DNA of 64,000 nucleotides from Desulfobacterales bacterium (lineage in GTDB: Bacteria; Desulfobacterota; Desulfobacteria; Desulfobacterales; JAEINQ01), in the NCBI GenBank assembly GCA_016342285.1, contig JAEINQ010000037.1:1-64000 (forward strand), in the 5' to 3' direction. Of the stretch, positions 1 through 9,361 are shown in pieces (the stretch's first letter is position 1; each line of letters begins with the position of its first letter). The position numbers and the translations under genes were made by a program. Below the pieces are notes generated by a model that saw nothing but the letters and a program-made list of their open reading frames with translations, was not told where the DNA came from and did not search any database.

Positions 1-175
1 CGCGTCATTGGGGGATGGGGGGGCAACGCCTCCTCCTCCCTGCATGGCTTTTCATTAACTTTCAACATACGAGACACGAAGCGCACAAAGAGCAAATCAA
101 CTTTGTCCCTAACTTGGCCCCTTAACTTTGTGGTAAAAGCGTTTATACAAGACGGCCAGACCTAAACCGTTAAGT

Positions 176-1162
176 TCAGCTCTTCCGGGAACGATGCCAC
201 TGTCCCATCTGTGTCATGGACGCGATAAAATCCGGGTAGGCAAATTCAAATCCCGTTGCCTTGAGCTTGGTGTTGTCCACGACATAGTCTTCGGAAAGAT
301 AACAGGCCGCTTCATATTCCAGGTCCGGAATCCGGCCCTTGAGACCGGAGACAAAACCGTCCACCCGTGCCAGGGCACGAACCAGAAAAAGGGGTAGGTG
401 AAGGCCCGGCGGTTTGGTCCCGAAGGTCTCAGCCGCCAGGGTCAGGGCCGCTTCCAGGGTCGGGTGGCTGTCGTCGGCCAGGTTGTATACTTCACCCAGG
501 GCCTCTTTGCGGCAGGACAGGTGGACGGCGGCAGCAGCCACGTCTTCAGCACGAATATTGGAGAGCAGCTGCCCGCCGCTGCCTGGAATGGCGGCGATGG
601 AAGAGGCCCGTGAAAAGGCTTTTCCGGCCCCATCGTTACAACGGGAACCGTAGACCGTGCAGGGACGGACAATCACCGCGGCCAACCCCTGGTCCATTCG
701 CTTGAAAAGCATGTCTTCGCCGTCCCGCTTGCTGCGGCCGTAGTCGTCCTTGGGATTTCGGAGGCTCTCCTCGGTAAAGGGGCTTCCGGTGTAGCATCCG
801 TAAACGCTGGTGGACGTCACATGAACAAAGCACTTGACCTTTGCCCCCAAGGCCAGATCGGCCATGTGGGCCACGCCCATAACATTGGTGGGACGAAGCC
901 TGGCATAGGGTGTGGAAAAATTACAGATGGCGCCAAGATGGATTACCCGGTCCACATCCCCGTCAAAGAGCGGCGGCAAGGTTTCGGGTTGGGTCAGATC
1001 GGCGCCGACAAATTCCACGCCGAGCCGGTCGAAAAACGACGTGTCTTTCCGAGGACGCGCCGTGGCCCGAACCCGGCAGCCTTTTGCGGCAAGGCATTCG
1101 ACCATGTGGCTTCCCATGAATCCCGCCGCTCCGGTGACCAGTGTGATACCGTCATATTCCAT
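176..1162 (-). CDS. NAD-dependent epimerase/dehydratase (extended SDR)
   Basis: Predicted NAD(P)-dependent extended short-chain dehydrogenase of 328 residues, cytoplasmic. A Rossmann motif TGAAGFMG lies right after the N-terminus, and the catalytic serine region is followed by YGRSK, the YxxxK active site. Family members oxidise or reduce sugar nucleotides, sterols or alicyclic alcohols; the substrate cannot be read here. The start at 1162 is chosen because GGAG lies 5 bases upstream, although the frame stays open to 1258. It lies just downstream of the zinc dehydrogenase at 1269-2471 on the same strand. The same SDR-MDR pairing recurs at 17249-19430, so the two enzymes may act on one substrate. 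Confidence 0.85.
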   Translation of the reverse strand: MEYDGITLVTGAAGFMGSHMVECLAAKGCRVRATARPRKDTSFFDRLGVEFVGADLTQPETLPPLFDGDVDRVIHLGAICNFSTPYARLRPTNVMGVAHMADLALGAKVKCFVHVTSTSVYGCYTGSPFTEESLRNPKDDYGRSKRDGEDMLFKRMDQGLAAVIVRPCTVYGSRCNDGAGKAFSRASSIAAIPGSGGQLLSNIRAEDVAAAAVHLSCRKEALGEVYNLADDSHPTLEAALTLAAETFGTKPPGLHLPLFLVRALARVDGFVSGLKGRIPDLEYEAACYLSEDYVVDNTKLKATGFEFAYPDFIASMTQMGQWHRSRKS

Positions 1163-1268
1163 CTTCGCTCCGTTCTTCATTGCGTGAGGTGCCGCATGTT
1201 GAGAGGGTGGCCTCGGGAGCCTCCCATGGGGGCTCAATGTCCAATATCCAATGCTCAATTCTCAATGT

Positions 1269-2471
1269 TCAAGAATGATCCAGCACAATCTTAATGGCCC
1301 GACTCCGCCCCTTGTTCATGAAGGTTTCCACGGCCGTCTTGAACTGGGACATGGGAAACCGGTGGGTAAGGATCGTCTCCACCGGCCGCGGTGTTTGGGA
1401 AAGCAGTCTTGCCGCCATATCAAAAGAAGTCTCGCCGTCCGATTCGTCGGCGTGGCAATTGATTCCCGTGACGTGAATTTCCTGGCACCAGACGGGAGAA
1501 TAATCGAGTTTTCCCGGTTTGAAATTAATCCCGAGAATGACCAAATTCCCGCCACCGCGGACCCAGCGGAGACCGTCACCGATACTGCCATCGTTGCCCA
1601 CCGAATCGTAGACCGTGTCAAAGCCGCCCAGAACAATTTCGTTTCCGAAATACCCCCGGTGGTAAGCCCCATCGGTCAGACGGGCGACCTGGGAGAAGGC
1701 ATCGGCCCTTTCCGAAATGATCTGGTCCGCTCCCAGCATTTTTGCCGCATCAGCCTGGAACGGATACCGCACCAGGCAGCAGACATCGGCCTCCGGCGCC
1801 AGGGTTTTTACAGCCAGCACGCACAGGAGCCCGATGGTCCCGCCGCCGATCACCAGAACGTTGTCGCCGGCCTTGGGCGGCCGTTTCATCACCCCGTGGA
1901 TCGCACTGGCCATGGGCTCGATCAGCAGGGCCCGTTCATCGGTCAAGGTGTCCGGAATCTTGTAAGGCTGGGATTGGTGCATGACCATAAAAGGCGAAAA
2001 CCCACCGCCGGTATCGATGACAAGGGGATTTTTCTTTCCCAGGTTTTCGCAGAGCATGTAGTTGCCGGATCGACACTGCCGACAGGCGGGATCGATCTCC
2101 ATCTGGAAACATGACGGCCAGTCGATACGCAAGGCAACGCGGTCTCCGGAACGAAAAGCTTCCACCTCATCTCCGGTTTCCACCACCTCCGCAATCAATT
2201 CGTGACCGATATATTTTCTCGTCACGCCGGGGATGGCCGCGGGAAAGCACTTTGGATCCATGTCCATATGGATAAAGTGGACGTCCGATCCGCACAACCC
2301 GCAGCTTTTAACCCTGACCTTCAGCCACCGGGGACCCGGAAGATCCGGCTCGGGCACCTCGGCATACTGCATCGGAAAAAAACGGCCCACCGGCGCGGAT
2401 CGCAAAAACGGGCGTAGCGCCTTGAGCATGATGATTCTTTTCAGGTCGTTTTCTAGAAACAGTGCCTTCAT
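1269..2471 (-). CDS. Zinc-binding MDR alcohol dehydrogenase
   Basis: Medium-chain dehydrogenase/reductase of 400 residues. The N-terminal catalytic domain has CGLCGSDVH (catalytic zinc cysteine), the GHE motif and a structural zinc site with four cysteines (ACRQCRSGNYMLC). The NAD-binding domain carries GGGTIGLL. An unusual N-terminal extension of about 35 residues precedes the usual MDR start. It aligns with the extension of the second MDR at 17249-18454, which supports the ATG at 2471 although its ribosome site is weak. It probably oxidises an alcohol intermediate together with the neighbouring SDR. The substrate is unknown. Confidence 0.85.
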   Translation of the reverse strand: MKALFLENDLKRIIMLKALRPFLRSAPVGRFFPMQYAEVPEPDLPGPRWLKVRVKSCGLCGSDVHFIHMDMDPKCFPAAIPGVTRKYIGHELIAEVVETGDEVEAFRSGDRVALRIDWPSCFQMEIDPACRQCRSGNYMLCENLGKKNPLVIDTGGGFSPFMVMHQSQPYKIPDTLTDERALLIEPMASAIHGVMKRPPKAGDNVLVIGGGTIGLLCVLAVKTLAPEADVCCLVRYPFQADAAKMLGADQIISERADAFSQVARLTDGAYHRGYFGNEIVLGGFDTVYDSVGNDGSIGDGLRWVRGGGNLVILGINFKPGKLDYSPVWCQEIHVTGINCHADESDGETSFDMAARLLSQTPRPVETILTHRFPMSQFKTAVETFMNKGRSRAIKIVLDHS

Positions 2472-2501
2472 GTCATGTCTTCGCTTTCCTGAGAAAACGG
2501 G

Positions 2502-3074
2502 CTATTCGGTTTTCAGAAACGCCGTCACGTTCTCTCGGCTTTCCAGGCCGGCCTCCGCCGCGATCTCCTGCCGGGCTTCCTTCAGCCACGCCAAAAGGAC
2601 CTCGTTGGTTTTCACCCCAAGTTCGGCCATGAGGCGGACGTAAACCCCAGCCCCCTCCCAGCGAGCCAGATTGGCATAGCGCCGTGCCAATTGATTTTCC
2701 CAGCTCTGAATCTGCTCATCCACGAGTTCAAGGGAGCGTTCATCTTCACCGAAATCAAAAAACACGAATCGCATTAAAAAGGGGTCCCGCAGCAGCATGC
2801 CACGCTCGGGAGACTCGGCAAGCCACCTCTGGAATTCAGCGCGCCCTTTGTCGGTAATGGTGTAAAGTTTTCTCGGCGGGCCCTTTTCCCCCTGGCAGAT
2901 CTCTTCGTTCATGGAGATAAGGGCCTCGTCCTTCATTTTTTTCAGGTTCGGGTAGATCTGTCCGTAATTGATGGACCACATGTGCCCGAAATTCTGCTCG
3001 ATGTGTTCCTTGATGCGGTAGCCATGCATGGGCTGGTAATGGAGCAGGCCCAGAATGGAATATTTCAGCGACAT
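2502..3074 (-). CDS. PadR family transcriptional regulator
   Basis: Protein of 190 residues. It has the PadR N-terminal winged helix (ILGLLHYQPMHGYRIKEHI followed by the YGQIYPNLKKM wing) and the Vir-like helical dimerisation domain. PadR proteins are one-component repressors that often respond to phenolic or hydrophobic compounds. AAGGA lies 5-6 bases before the ATG at 3074. The gene is 30 bp upstream of the SDR-MDR pair on the same strand, so it may control that pair and itself. The promoter region at 3085-3140 is very AT-rich (TATATATATAAAGTATATAA) and could hold its operator. Confidence 0.85.
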   Translation of the reverse strand: MSLKYSILGLLHYQPMHGYRIKEHIEQNFGHMWSINYGQIYPNLKKMKDEALISMNEEICQGEKGPPRKLYTITDKGRAEFQRWLAESPERGMLLRDPFLMRFVFFDFGEDERSLELVDEQIQSWENQLARRYANLARWEGAGVYVRLMAELGVKTNEVLLAWLKEARQEIAAEAGLESRENVTAFLKTE

Positions 3075-3189
3075 AAATTTTCCTTGCTGCAGATTGTTTA
3101 TATTGGTTGTATATATATAAAGTATATAAATGCTGTCAACAGATTTTTTTCCTGAATATCAGTCATAAAATCTCGATCGACCGGTCATC

Positions 3190-3319
3190 CGGAACCCTGG
3201 CCCACAGGACCGGGCATGGGGTTGCCCCTGGAAGGGGTCATAGATAAGTGTCGAGTGACTAGAGTGAGCTAAAGTGACTAAAGTTGAGGAGTCGCTGCGC
3301 TCCACCATTTTTTTAAGGG
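3190..3319 (+). repeat. Intergenic repeat family R4, copy A
   Basis: About 130 bp with a G/C-rich first half (TTGCCCCTGGAAGGGG) and a second half of short repeats of the type GTGACTAAAGTTGAGGAGTC ending in CGCTGCGCTCCACC and a T-run. Almost the same block occurs in reverse orientation at 9236-9358. The second half recurs in part at 13294-13355. It fills most of the gap between the PadR gene and the cysteine-cluster gene at 3561-4094. I see no gene in 3075-3560. Confidence 0.7.
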
Positions 3320-3560
3320 ATTCAGGATGCTCTTATGAAAAACAGTCCGGTCTCTATTTCTTCATCCTGTCTATCCCGTCCATCCCTGTTAGCCTTATAT
3401 GGGCAGAATTCCGTATCCCTCCCTGGCGGGACTCACTTCAAACTTTGGTTCACTTTAGGCACTTGCAACAGGGGGTGTCTCGGCATCGCCAATGGACGCT
3501 GACCGCACCCAAAGGACGGCGATTCCCATATCGAATGAAGGGGAACTGGCTCGGAGAGCT

Positions 3561-4094
3561 TTATCGGTATTGGACGGTCGCCTGAGTCCACGGAAACAAG
3601 TATCGGACAATGGATCGGACCCGGCAGAGCCAGACAAACCGGCCGAGGCGGTTGAATTCGGCACCGACCTGCCGGATCTCTTTTTTGACGGGCGTATCGT
3701 CGAAACAGAAGGTCATGATGCAGACCTTGGGGCGGGCATCGGCTGGGAATAGGCAGGGGCCGATGCCTCCTTCCAGAAAAAAACAGTCGGCGGAAAAGAT
3801 GGATTCGTGCGCCAGGCAACGAACAATCTGATCACGAAGATCCGGACGGACGGTCAGGACGTAGAGAAAATCCTCCATCCCGATGATATCTTCCAGGTTG
3901 ATGTTGCGGCAGCAAAGCCCTTCACAGCCGGCCATACACCTTTCCAGCAACGGCTGGGCCCGGTGCCAGAGAGTTTTCTCGGCAGTCTGAATTTGGGCAC
4001 AGATCTCCTTTAGCCTTTTTCGATCCTCTGGATTCAGGCTTCGAAGGGTCTTCTCGGCGATTTTGAATTCGCTGGCAACGCTCATATCGATCAT
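3561..4094 (-). CDS. Cysteine-cluster protein, YkgJ-like (putative metal-binding)
   Basis: Hypothetical protein of 177 residues. It has a CEGLCC motif and later cysteines in PCLFP and CIMTFC, which resembles the zinc/iron-chelating cysteine-cluster (YkgJ, UPF0153) group. The function of that group is largely unknown; a bound metal or Fe-S cluster is likely. The frame is open to 4145 but only from TTG. ATGs at 4094 and 4085 are the credible starts, neither with a strong ribosome site. It lies downstream of nothing obvious and is separated from the amidohydrolase at 4171. Two longer relatives occur at 53160-54718. Confidence 0.6.
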   Translation of the reverse strand: MIDMSVASEFKIAEKTLRSLNPEDRKRLKEICAQIQTAEKTLWHRAQPLLERCMAGCEGLCCRNINLEDIIGMEDFLYVLTVRPDLRDQIVRCLAHESIFSADCFFLEGGIGPCLFPADARPKVCIMTFCFDDTPVKKEIRQVGAEFNRLGRFVWLCRVRSIVRYLFPWTQATVQYR

Positions 4095-4170
4095 CGGAAA
4101 ACGGAATTGTTCCTCCGCATACCGAAATCGGCCATGGGTTGTCAACCATGCAAACCAAAAAGCCGGTGAA

Positions 4171-5979
4171 TCAGAGGACGCGGCCGGGCCGGATCAAATT
4201 CGTCAGGAGCCCCCCGTTCAGGACCCGTGCCCCATTGATAAAAACGTGATCGATGCCGGTCGGCTTTCGGTCGGTGGCCTCCCGGGTGTTGTTATCCTGA
4301 ATTTTTTCCCAGTCAAAAACGGTGATGTCAGCTGCCATTCCCGGCTTGAGATAACCGCGGCCCGAAATGGCGAATCGATCCGCCGAAGCGCCGGTCATTT
4401 TGCGGATGCAGTCTTCCAGTGTCATCAGTCGCCGATCCCGGGCGTATTGGAGAAAAAGGGGGAAGTTGCCGTAAGCCCCCGGGTTTTGGACCCCTGCCAG
4501 GGCCGGTGTGGCGTCGGTCATAAAAAGCGAGGCCGGATGCTGCATCATCCGTTCGATGTTTTCCATATTGCTGTATCGATGATTGAGCACCCGGGCCCGC
4601 CCTTCGCTTTTCCGCGCCATGTCCACAAAGTTCTCAAAGGGGCTCAAGCCACGTTTTTTGGCAATGTCGGCAATGAACATCCCATTGAATTGCTCCAGGT
4701 CCGGATGCCGGGCATCGGTGATTTGAATATCGTCATAGCCAAAGCCGAGCAGCTTTTCGATGAGCATGATCTCCATGCGCAGTCGAAACAGACTCGAACC
4801 GTCATTGTATCCTTCGGGAATCCTTGCCAGGAACCACTCCGGCAAAAAAACGTTGATGACCGAAGTGCCGCAATGGTAGGCGTAGGTATCGAACTGAATG
4901 TCCAGCCCTTCCCCGATAGCAGCGTCGATGAGATCCAAGGCCTCGTTGCACGTGCCCCAGGTACGCTCGCCCACGAAAATCAGATGGGATATCTGGAGCC
5001 GCACACCGGTCTCCCGTGCCAGGGTGATCATGTCCTCAATGGCCAGCAGGTTGTGGGGCCGGCCGAAAAATTTGAGCGGATAGGTACCGGAAAGTGAAGA
5101 GTAGGCCTTCATATGCACCGTAATGATCTTATCCTTTTTCTTCACCAGTTTGGCCACCTGTTTCATTTCGTCCATGGAGGCAAAAACGCCGGGCTCATAC
5201 TGCAATCCGAAACTGACCCCGGCGGCGCCCTGCTCCAACGTTTCCTCCAGAAGATAGGTGAGCGCTTTCATCTCCGCGCCGGTCATGGGGGTCGGATCAA
5301 AGCCGCGGATGGAGGTACGGGTGGTACCGTGGCCGGAGAGGTTGACCAGATTGTGGGAAATTCCGATCCGCCGCAGGTGATCGAAGTATTCGGCCATGGT
5401 GTTCCAGTAAAGATCATACATGCCATGAACCCGGGTGGTGAGCATGTCCCGATGGGGGCTGTCCTTTTTAAACCCCGCCACGCCGAACCCACAGTTGCCC
5501 GCTACAACGGTGGTCACACCCTGTTCGGTAAACGGCGCGGATAGCTCGGTTCGGTCCGTCATGGGGAGCACCCAATCCATGTGGGAATGGGCATCGATGA
5601 ATCCCGGCGCCACCACTTTCCCGGTGCAATCCACTGCGGGTCCGTCAAATTGAATCCGCCCTGGGGTGACTGCTTCGATCCGATCTTTTTGAATCAGGAC
5701 ATCGCCGTAAAAGGCCGGCTTTCCCGTGCCGTCCACCACCAGGCCGTCTTTGAGCAGAACCCTGCCCTGACTGGATCCGCTCACTTCCACCCGGGGCCGC
5801 TGGTCGGGGCTTTGCCAGGCTTGGGGTTGAGTCAGGGGGGTTGCCCGGCGGGCGTTTTTTTCCGCGCCGGCGCAAGCCCCGGTGGAAACAAGGGCGGCAC
5901 CGGCCGCCAGCCTGGCCGTGGTTCCCATGAACGTTCTTCTTGTCACGGTCTTTTTCAACGGATTCGGTTGCCTTTCCAT
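4171..5979 (-). CDS. N-acyl-D-amino-acid deacylase-like amidohydrolase, Tat-exported
   Basis: Amidohydrolase-superfamily enzyme of 602 residues. It starts with a twin-arginine signal (TRRTFMGTTARLAAGAAL, then a cysteine, so possibly a lipoprotein). It continues into a metal-dependent TIM barrel with DAHSHMDW (metal HxH), later metal histidines in QISHL and YAYHCG, and a C-terminal AADITVFDW strand. D-aminoacylases and dihydroorotase-like enzymes of this group hydrolyse N-acyl amino acids or cyclic amides; here the reaction would be periplasmic. The start at 5979 has AAGGAG 7 bases upstream and avoids overlap with the flavoprotein at 6026. It is probably co-transcribed with the flavoprotein, hydrolase and ferredoxin upstream (6026-9100). 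Confidence 0.8.
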   Translation of the reverse strand: MERQPNPLKKTVTRRTFMGTTARLAAGAALVSTGACAGAEKNARRATPLTQPQAWQSPDQRPRVEVSGSSQGRVLLKDGLVVDGTGKPAFYGDVLIQKDRIEAVTPGRIQFDGPAVDCTGKVVAPGFIDAHSHMDWVLPMTDRTELSAPFTEQGVTTVVAGNCGFGVAGFKKDSPHRDMLTTRVHGMYDLYWNTMAEYFDHLRRIGISHNLVNLSGHGTTRTSIRGFDPTPMTGAEMKALTYLLEETLEQGAAGVSFGLQYEPGVFASMDEMKQVAKLVKKKDKIITVHMKAYSSLSGTYPLKFFGRPHNLLAIEDMITLARETGVRLQISHLIFVGERTWGTCNEALDLIDAAIGEGLDIQFDTYAYHCGTSVINVFLPEWFLARIPEGYNDGSSLFRLRMEIMLIEKLLGFGYDDIQITDARHPDLEQFNGMFIADIAKKRGLSPFENFVDMARKSEGRARVLNHRYSNMENIERMMQHPASLFMTDATPALAGVQNPGAYGNFPLFLQYARDRRLMTLEDCIRKMTGASADRFAISGRGYLKPGMAADITVFDWEKIQDNNTREATDRKPTGIDHVFINGARVLNGGLLTNLIRPGRVL

Positions 5980-6025
5980 ATCGGGCTCCTTGTCGATTCT
6001 TTGTGGTTTCAAAGAGGCTCCGGGG

Positions 6026-7441
6026 TCATTCACCGGCCGCTTTTCGGCCGGCGATGCGGCCGAAAACCAGGCAGTCGGGAATGGCACAGCTCCCCAGTCG
6101 ACACGCCCCGTGGACGCCGCCGGCAACTTCTCCGGCAGCGTAGAGTCCGGCAAGGGGCTGGCCGTTAAGATCGATCACCCGGGCCTGGGTATCGATAAGC
6201 AAACCGCCCATGGTGTGGTGGACCTTGGGCCAGGCGCGCATGGCGAAAAAGGGAGGCTGGGTCAATGGCCCCGCACCATTTAAAATCGGTTTGCCGAATT
6301 CTTCATCCTCTCCATTGCCGATCTGGACATTGAAACGGCTGACCGTCTCTTGGAGAATCCTGGCATCGATCCCGTAATGGCCGGCCAGTTCTGCCAAACG
6401 GTCAAAGGCCCGGACCACTCCCCGTTTCAGGCAGTGGTCGATGTTGTGACCTGACTGCGTCACCCCGTTGGCGTCGGTGATGGCGATGCAGGGGTGGCCG
6501 GTGGCCAGAATGGCATCGGCCCGGATTTTTCGGTCCCCCATTTCGTTGACGATGCGCCGGCCGGTCTCCGGATCCACCAGGATGCCATATTGATAGGCGA
6601 CATAACTGGCAAAATCAGGCCCCACACCGTACATTTTCTCGTCGGGGCTGGCCCAGGGGCCGAGCTGGATCCAGGACAGATGCACCGGCATGGCACCGGC
6701 GCGCATGGCTTCCTTGAGCACCTCGGCGGTACTGGCCGCCTTGCAGGTGCTGGCGATGGCAGCGGTCAGCCGCGGGTCCTGGGCGGACCGAAATCCGATG
6801 TCGCCGGCAAATCCGCCGGCAGCCAGAACCACGGCCCGGCGGGCCCGAAGGGTTTCCACCGTTCCGGAGTGTTGATCCGGAAACCGGTAGCCCCGTCGGA
6901 CGGCGACACCGCAAATCCGGCCGGTGTCATCAAAAAAGAGCTGCTCCAGTTGTGAAAGGTTCTGAATCGCCGCCCCCAGTTTCCGTGCCCTGGCCAGCAT
7001 GGGCGCAATGATGGCCGACCCGGACCGCCGGTGGGGGGTGTAACAGCGGGGGACGGAATGCCCACCGAATTGGTCCACGCGATCCTGGTAGATCACGCCG
7101 ATATCATCTGCCGTCCACCGATAGGCATCCTCGGCACCTTCGGCCACCATACGCACCAGTTCGGGCCGGTTGAGTCCGAGCCCGGCACGCATCATGTCCC
7201 GGGCCATGCGTTCCGGGGAATCTTCAATGCCGGCGGCCCGTTGCTCGGCGGTGCCGGCCGCGGCAATCACCCCATCACTGATAAAGGAGTTTCCCCCGTA
7301 TCCTTTCATCTTCTCCAGGACCACCACGGCTCTTCCCGCCACCCTGGCTTCGATGGCAGCGGCCAATCCGGCAAACCCGCTGCCCACAACGATCACATCG
7401 GTCTCACCGTCCCATTGCCTGGGCGGATCCGCTCGTCCCAT
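6026..7441 (-). CDS. FAD-dependent oxidoreductase, fumarate-reductase flavoprotein-like
   Basis: Flavoprotein of 471 residues. It has an N-terminal FAD motif VGSGFAGLAAA, the GYGGNSFISDG segment and the C-terminal GLYAAGEVAGG FAD-contact motif. These are typical of the FrdA/flavocytochrome c/3-ketosteroid dehydrogenase superfamily. It has no signal peptide and no heme motif, so it acts in the cytoplasm with a separate electron donor. The Fe-S protein at 8273-9100 is a natural candidate. Substrates in the family are double bonds next to a carbonyl; which one applies cannot be said. The start at 7441 has AGGA upstream and overlaps the hydrolase gene by 38 bp. Confidence 0.8.
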   Translation of the reverse strand: MGRADPPRQWDGETDVIVVGSGFAGLAAAIEARVAGRAVVVLEKMKGYGGNSFISDGVIAAAGTAEQRAAGIEDSPERMARDMMRAGLGLNRPELVRMVAEGAEDAYRWTADDIGVIYQDRVDQFGGHSVPRCYTPHRRSGSAIIAPMLARARKLGAAIQNLSQLEQLFFDDTGRICGVAVRRGYRFPDQHSGTVETLRARRAVVLAAGGFAGDIGFRSAQDPRLTAAIASTCKAASTAEVLKEAMRAGAMPVHLSWIQLGPWASPDEKMYGVGPDFASYVAYQYGILVDPETGRRIVNEMGDRKIRADAILATGHPCIAITDANGVTQSGHNIDHCLKRGVVRAFDRLAELAGHYGIDARILQETVSRFNVQIGNGEDEEFGKPILNGAGPLTQPPFFAMRAWPKVHHTMGGLLIDTQARVIDLNGQPLAGLYAAGEVAGGVHGACRLGSCAIPDCLVFGRIAGRKAAGE

Positions 7442-8225
7442 TGATTTTTCCTAACCCGTCAACAATGTCTGCCAGAAAAGAAGAAATGGCGGCGTTCACC
7501 GCTTCGGGTTGTTCCACCGGCGCCAGGTGTCCGGCGTCCAGGATATGGGCCCGCCTCGCCCCGGCAATCTGCTTCTCCAGAAAATCGCCGTATTTGGGCG
7601 GGGTCAAGGTGTCGTCTGCGGCCGAAATAACCAGAACCGGATGTCTAATTTCGCAAAGCCGCGCCATGACATCAAAGTTGTCGCAGGCATGAAAGTCACC
7701 TGCGGTAACCGACGGTGGGCATGCCGCTGTCACCCGGGTCAAGGGTTCCAAAACGGCGGCATCGGTTTTCGGTGAAGCACCGATCTGTTCGAGCATTCCA
7801 ACGAAACCGGCATAATCCTTTTCGATGGTTTCGAAAATAGCCGGCATCACCCGCAGACGTGCACCGGTGTTGATCAGAACCCCGGCAGCGACACGATCCG
7901 GATATTCGATGAGCAAATGCTGGGCGATGGCCCCGCCGATGCTCAAGCCACAGGGGATGGGTCGCGGCAATTGGGCGGCAGAGATAAACTTTGCCACTGT
8001 TTCGGTATACGCCGCCACATCGGCTGCGGCCGGTCCGTCGCTTCGGCCGTGACCTGGCAGATCCATGGCCACGGTATTGGCAACCTCGGCCAGGGCATCC
8101 ACCTGCCGGTGCCAGAGGATCCTGTCTTCACCGCTTCCATGGATAAAGAGCAGGGTCGGTTTGGTGGGATCCGGCGGCCAGTTGCCGGCGGAAAATGCGA
8201 TACCTTCGATTTTCATGTCAATCAT
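7404..8225 (-). CDS. Alpha/beta hydrolase
   Basis: Alpha/beta-hydrolase fold enzyme of 273 residues. Seen are the oxyanion HGSGED loop, MDLPGHGRSDG, the nucleophile elbow GLSIGG, a late aspartate (SAADDTLTPP) and the catalytic histidine in DAGHLAP. Such enzymes cleave esters, lactones or C-C bonds of beta-diketones. The ATG at 8225 follows GGGAG by 6 bases; longer frames upstream run into the ferredoxin gene. Its 3' end overlaps the flavoprotein start, so the two are translationally linked. It could process the product of the neighbouring oxidoreductase. Confidence 0.85.
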   Translation of the reverse strand: MIDMKIEGIAFSAGNWPPDPTKPTLLFIHGSGEDRILWHRQVDALAEVANTVAMDLPGHGRSDGPAAADVAAYTETVAKFISAAQLPRPIPCGLSIGGAIAQHLLIEYPDRVAAGVLINTGARLRVMPAIFETIEKDYAGFVGMLEQIGASPKTDAAVLEPLTRVTAACPPSVTAGDFHACDNFDVMARLCEIRHPVLVISAADDTLTPPKYGDFLEKQIAGARRAHILDAGHLAPVEQPEAVNAAISSFLADIVDGLGKINGTSGSAQAMGR

Positions 8226-8272
8226 TGTGCGCTCCCAAGGGTCGGTCAGTTTGTTAAAAAAAACTGGCTGCC

Positions 8273-9100
8273 TTACCATATATCGGCCACCGCTTCGATG
8301 CGGGCCACCAGCCGGTTGAAGAGGGTCTCTTCGTCGTCGATTTCCAGGCGAATCGCCCCGGCCGGGCAGACCTCGACGCATCGACCGCACCCCTTGCAGT
8401 CCGGTCCAGGCGATGCAGCGCCATTTTCCATCGTCATTTCAGCCGCGAAACATCGTTCCACGCAGATGCCGCACCCCGTGCATTTTTCGGGATCCACAAC
8501 AACGGATATGCCGGGCAGCCCCTGGTAGGCACGGTTGAGGTTCTGGCCGCGGCGCTGCATGTGGGTCCGGTACAGACAGCAGCAGTCATCGCAGAAACAG
8601 ATGAACATCAGGCGGTTAAATGGGGCCAGGCCAAAGGCCAGCGGATCGATCCAGGTATGGGCCACGTTGGCGATCAGGCCGGCGGAAGCAGCACGCCTGA
8701 CATGACTGATGGCCTCATCCTGGGTCGCCCTTCGGCCCTGAGACGGATGCAGGCGAGAGATGGCAGACCCTAAGGCCATGCATCCGATCTCCTTGGGATA
8801 CTCGGAACACCCGGTCTGGCGCCGACAGATGCATTCGTCGAGAATGAAGATGTCTGCCACACTCTCGACCAAACGTTCCACCACCCGCCGGGGAAGCACG
8901 ACATTTTCCGGCGCATCGATCTGGTAACCGATGGGGACTGCGGTCACCTCGTTCCAGGGGTAGGCGAAAAACGGATTGATCACGGCCCTCAACCCCGGCA
9001 CGGCACTCAGGCGTTTGGCGGCAATGATGATGGGCCAGGTGACCCATACCATCCATCGAACCATTGCTTTATTGGGACCGTGCCTTAGAATGTTGAGCAT
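8273..9100 (-). CDS. Cys-rich double [4Fe-4S] ferredoxin-like protein
   Basis: Protein of 275 residues with three cysteine regions. The first is CICRRQTGC followed by GCM (C90, C92, C98, C107), the second is CFCDDCCC (168-175), and the third is a C-terminal two-cluster ferredoxin (C207-C217 and C235-C245). The N-terminus is hydrophobic (residues 13-45) and may associate with the membrane. A paralogue lies at 9760-10584 with the same layout. It probably serves as an electron carrier for the flavoprotein at 6026-7441. The CxCxxCCC motif is not a ferredoxin motif and may bind another cluster. GGGAGGGGG lies just before the ATG at 9100. Confidence 0.75.
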   Translation of the reverse strand: MLNILRHGPNKAMVRWMVWVTWPIIIAAKRLSAVPGLRAVINPFFAYPWNEVTAVPIGYQIDAPENVVLPRRVVERLVESVADIFILDECICRRQTGCSEYPKEIGCMALGSAISRLHPSQGRRATQDEAISHVRRAASAGLIANVAHTWIDPLAFGLAPFNRLMFICFCDDCCCLYRTHMQRRGQNLNRAYQGLPGISVVVDPEKCTGCGICVERCFAAEMTMENGAASPGPDCKGCGRCVEVCPAGAIRLEIDDEETLFNRLVARIEAVADIW

Positions 9101-9235
9101 TCCCCCTCCCCTCAGAAAAACAGTGAATCTCCAACCGAAAAGCGAGTGGCCTCATTGATCCCCTCGAAAGGAGACAAAAGGATCAAGATCCAATGTCCAA
9201 CGCCCAATTTCCAAGTATGGTATTCTGCATATTAT

Positions 9236-9358
9236 AAAAACCGATGGAGCGTAGCGACTCCTCAACTTTAGTCGTTTTAGGCACTCCACACTGATATGGG
9301 AGGGCGACAACCCAGCCCCGTCCAGGGGCAAACCAAAGCGGGTCCTCTGGGCAAGGAT
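9236..9358 (-). repeat. Intergenic repeat family R4, copy B
   Basis: Read on the minus strand this matches copy A at 3190-3319: TTGCCCCTGGACGGGG, then GACTAAAGTTGAGGAGTCGC and CTCCATCGG with a T-run. It sits between the pilin gene and the first Cys-rich ferredoxin. A short CCAATGTCCAACGCCCAA run at 9191-9210 lies beside it. Confidence 0.7.
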
Positions 9359-9361
9359 TCT

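Noticed and set aside
1..175. Plus-strand frame open from the left edge to about 164
   Set aside because: The translation is low in hydrophobic core residues, rich in S, T and K and has no motif; it does not look like a C-terminus.
1231..1273. Short repeats of the type CAATGTCCAATATCCAATGC, also near 9191 and 46507
   Set aside because: Too short and degenerate to define a family; noted only as low-complexity intergenic sequence.
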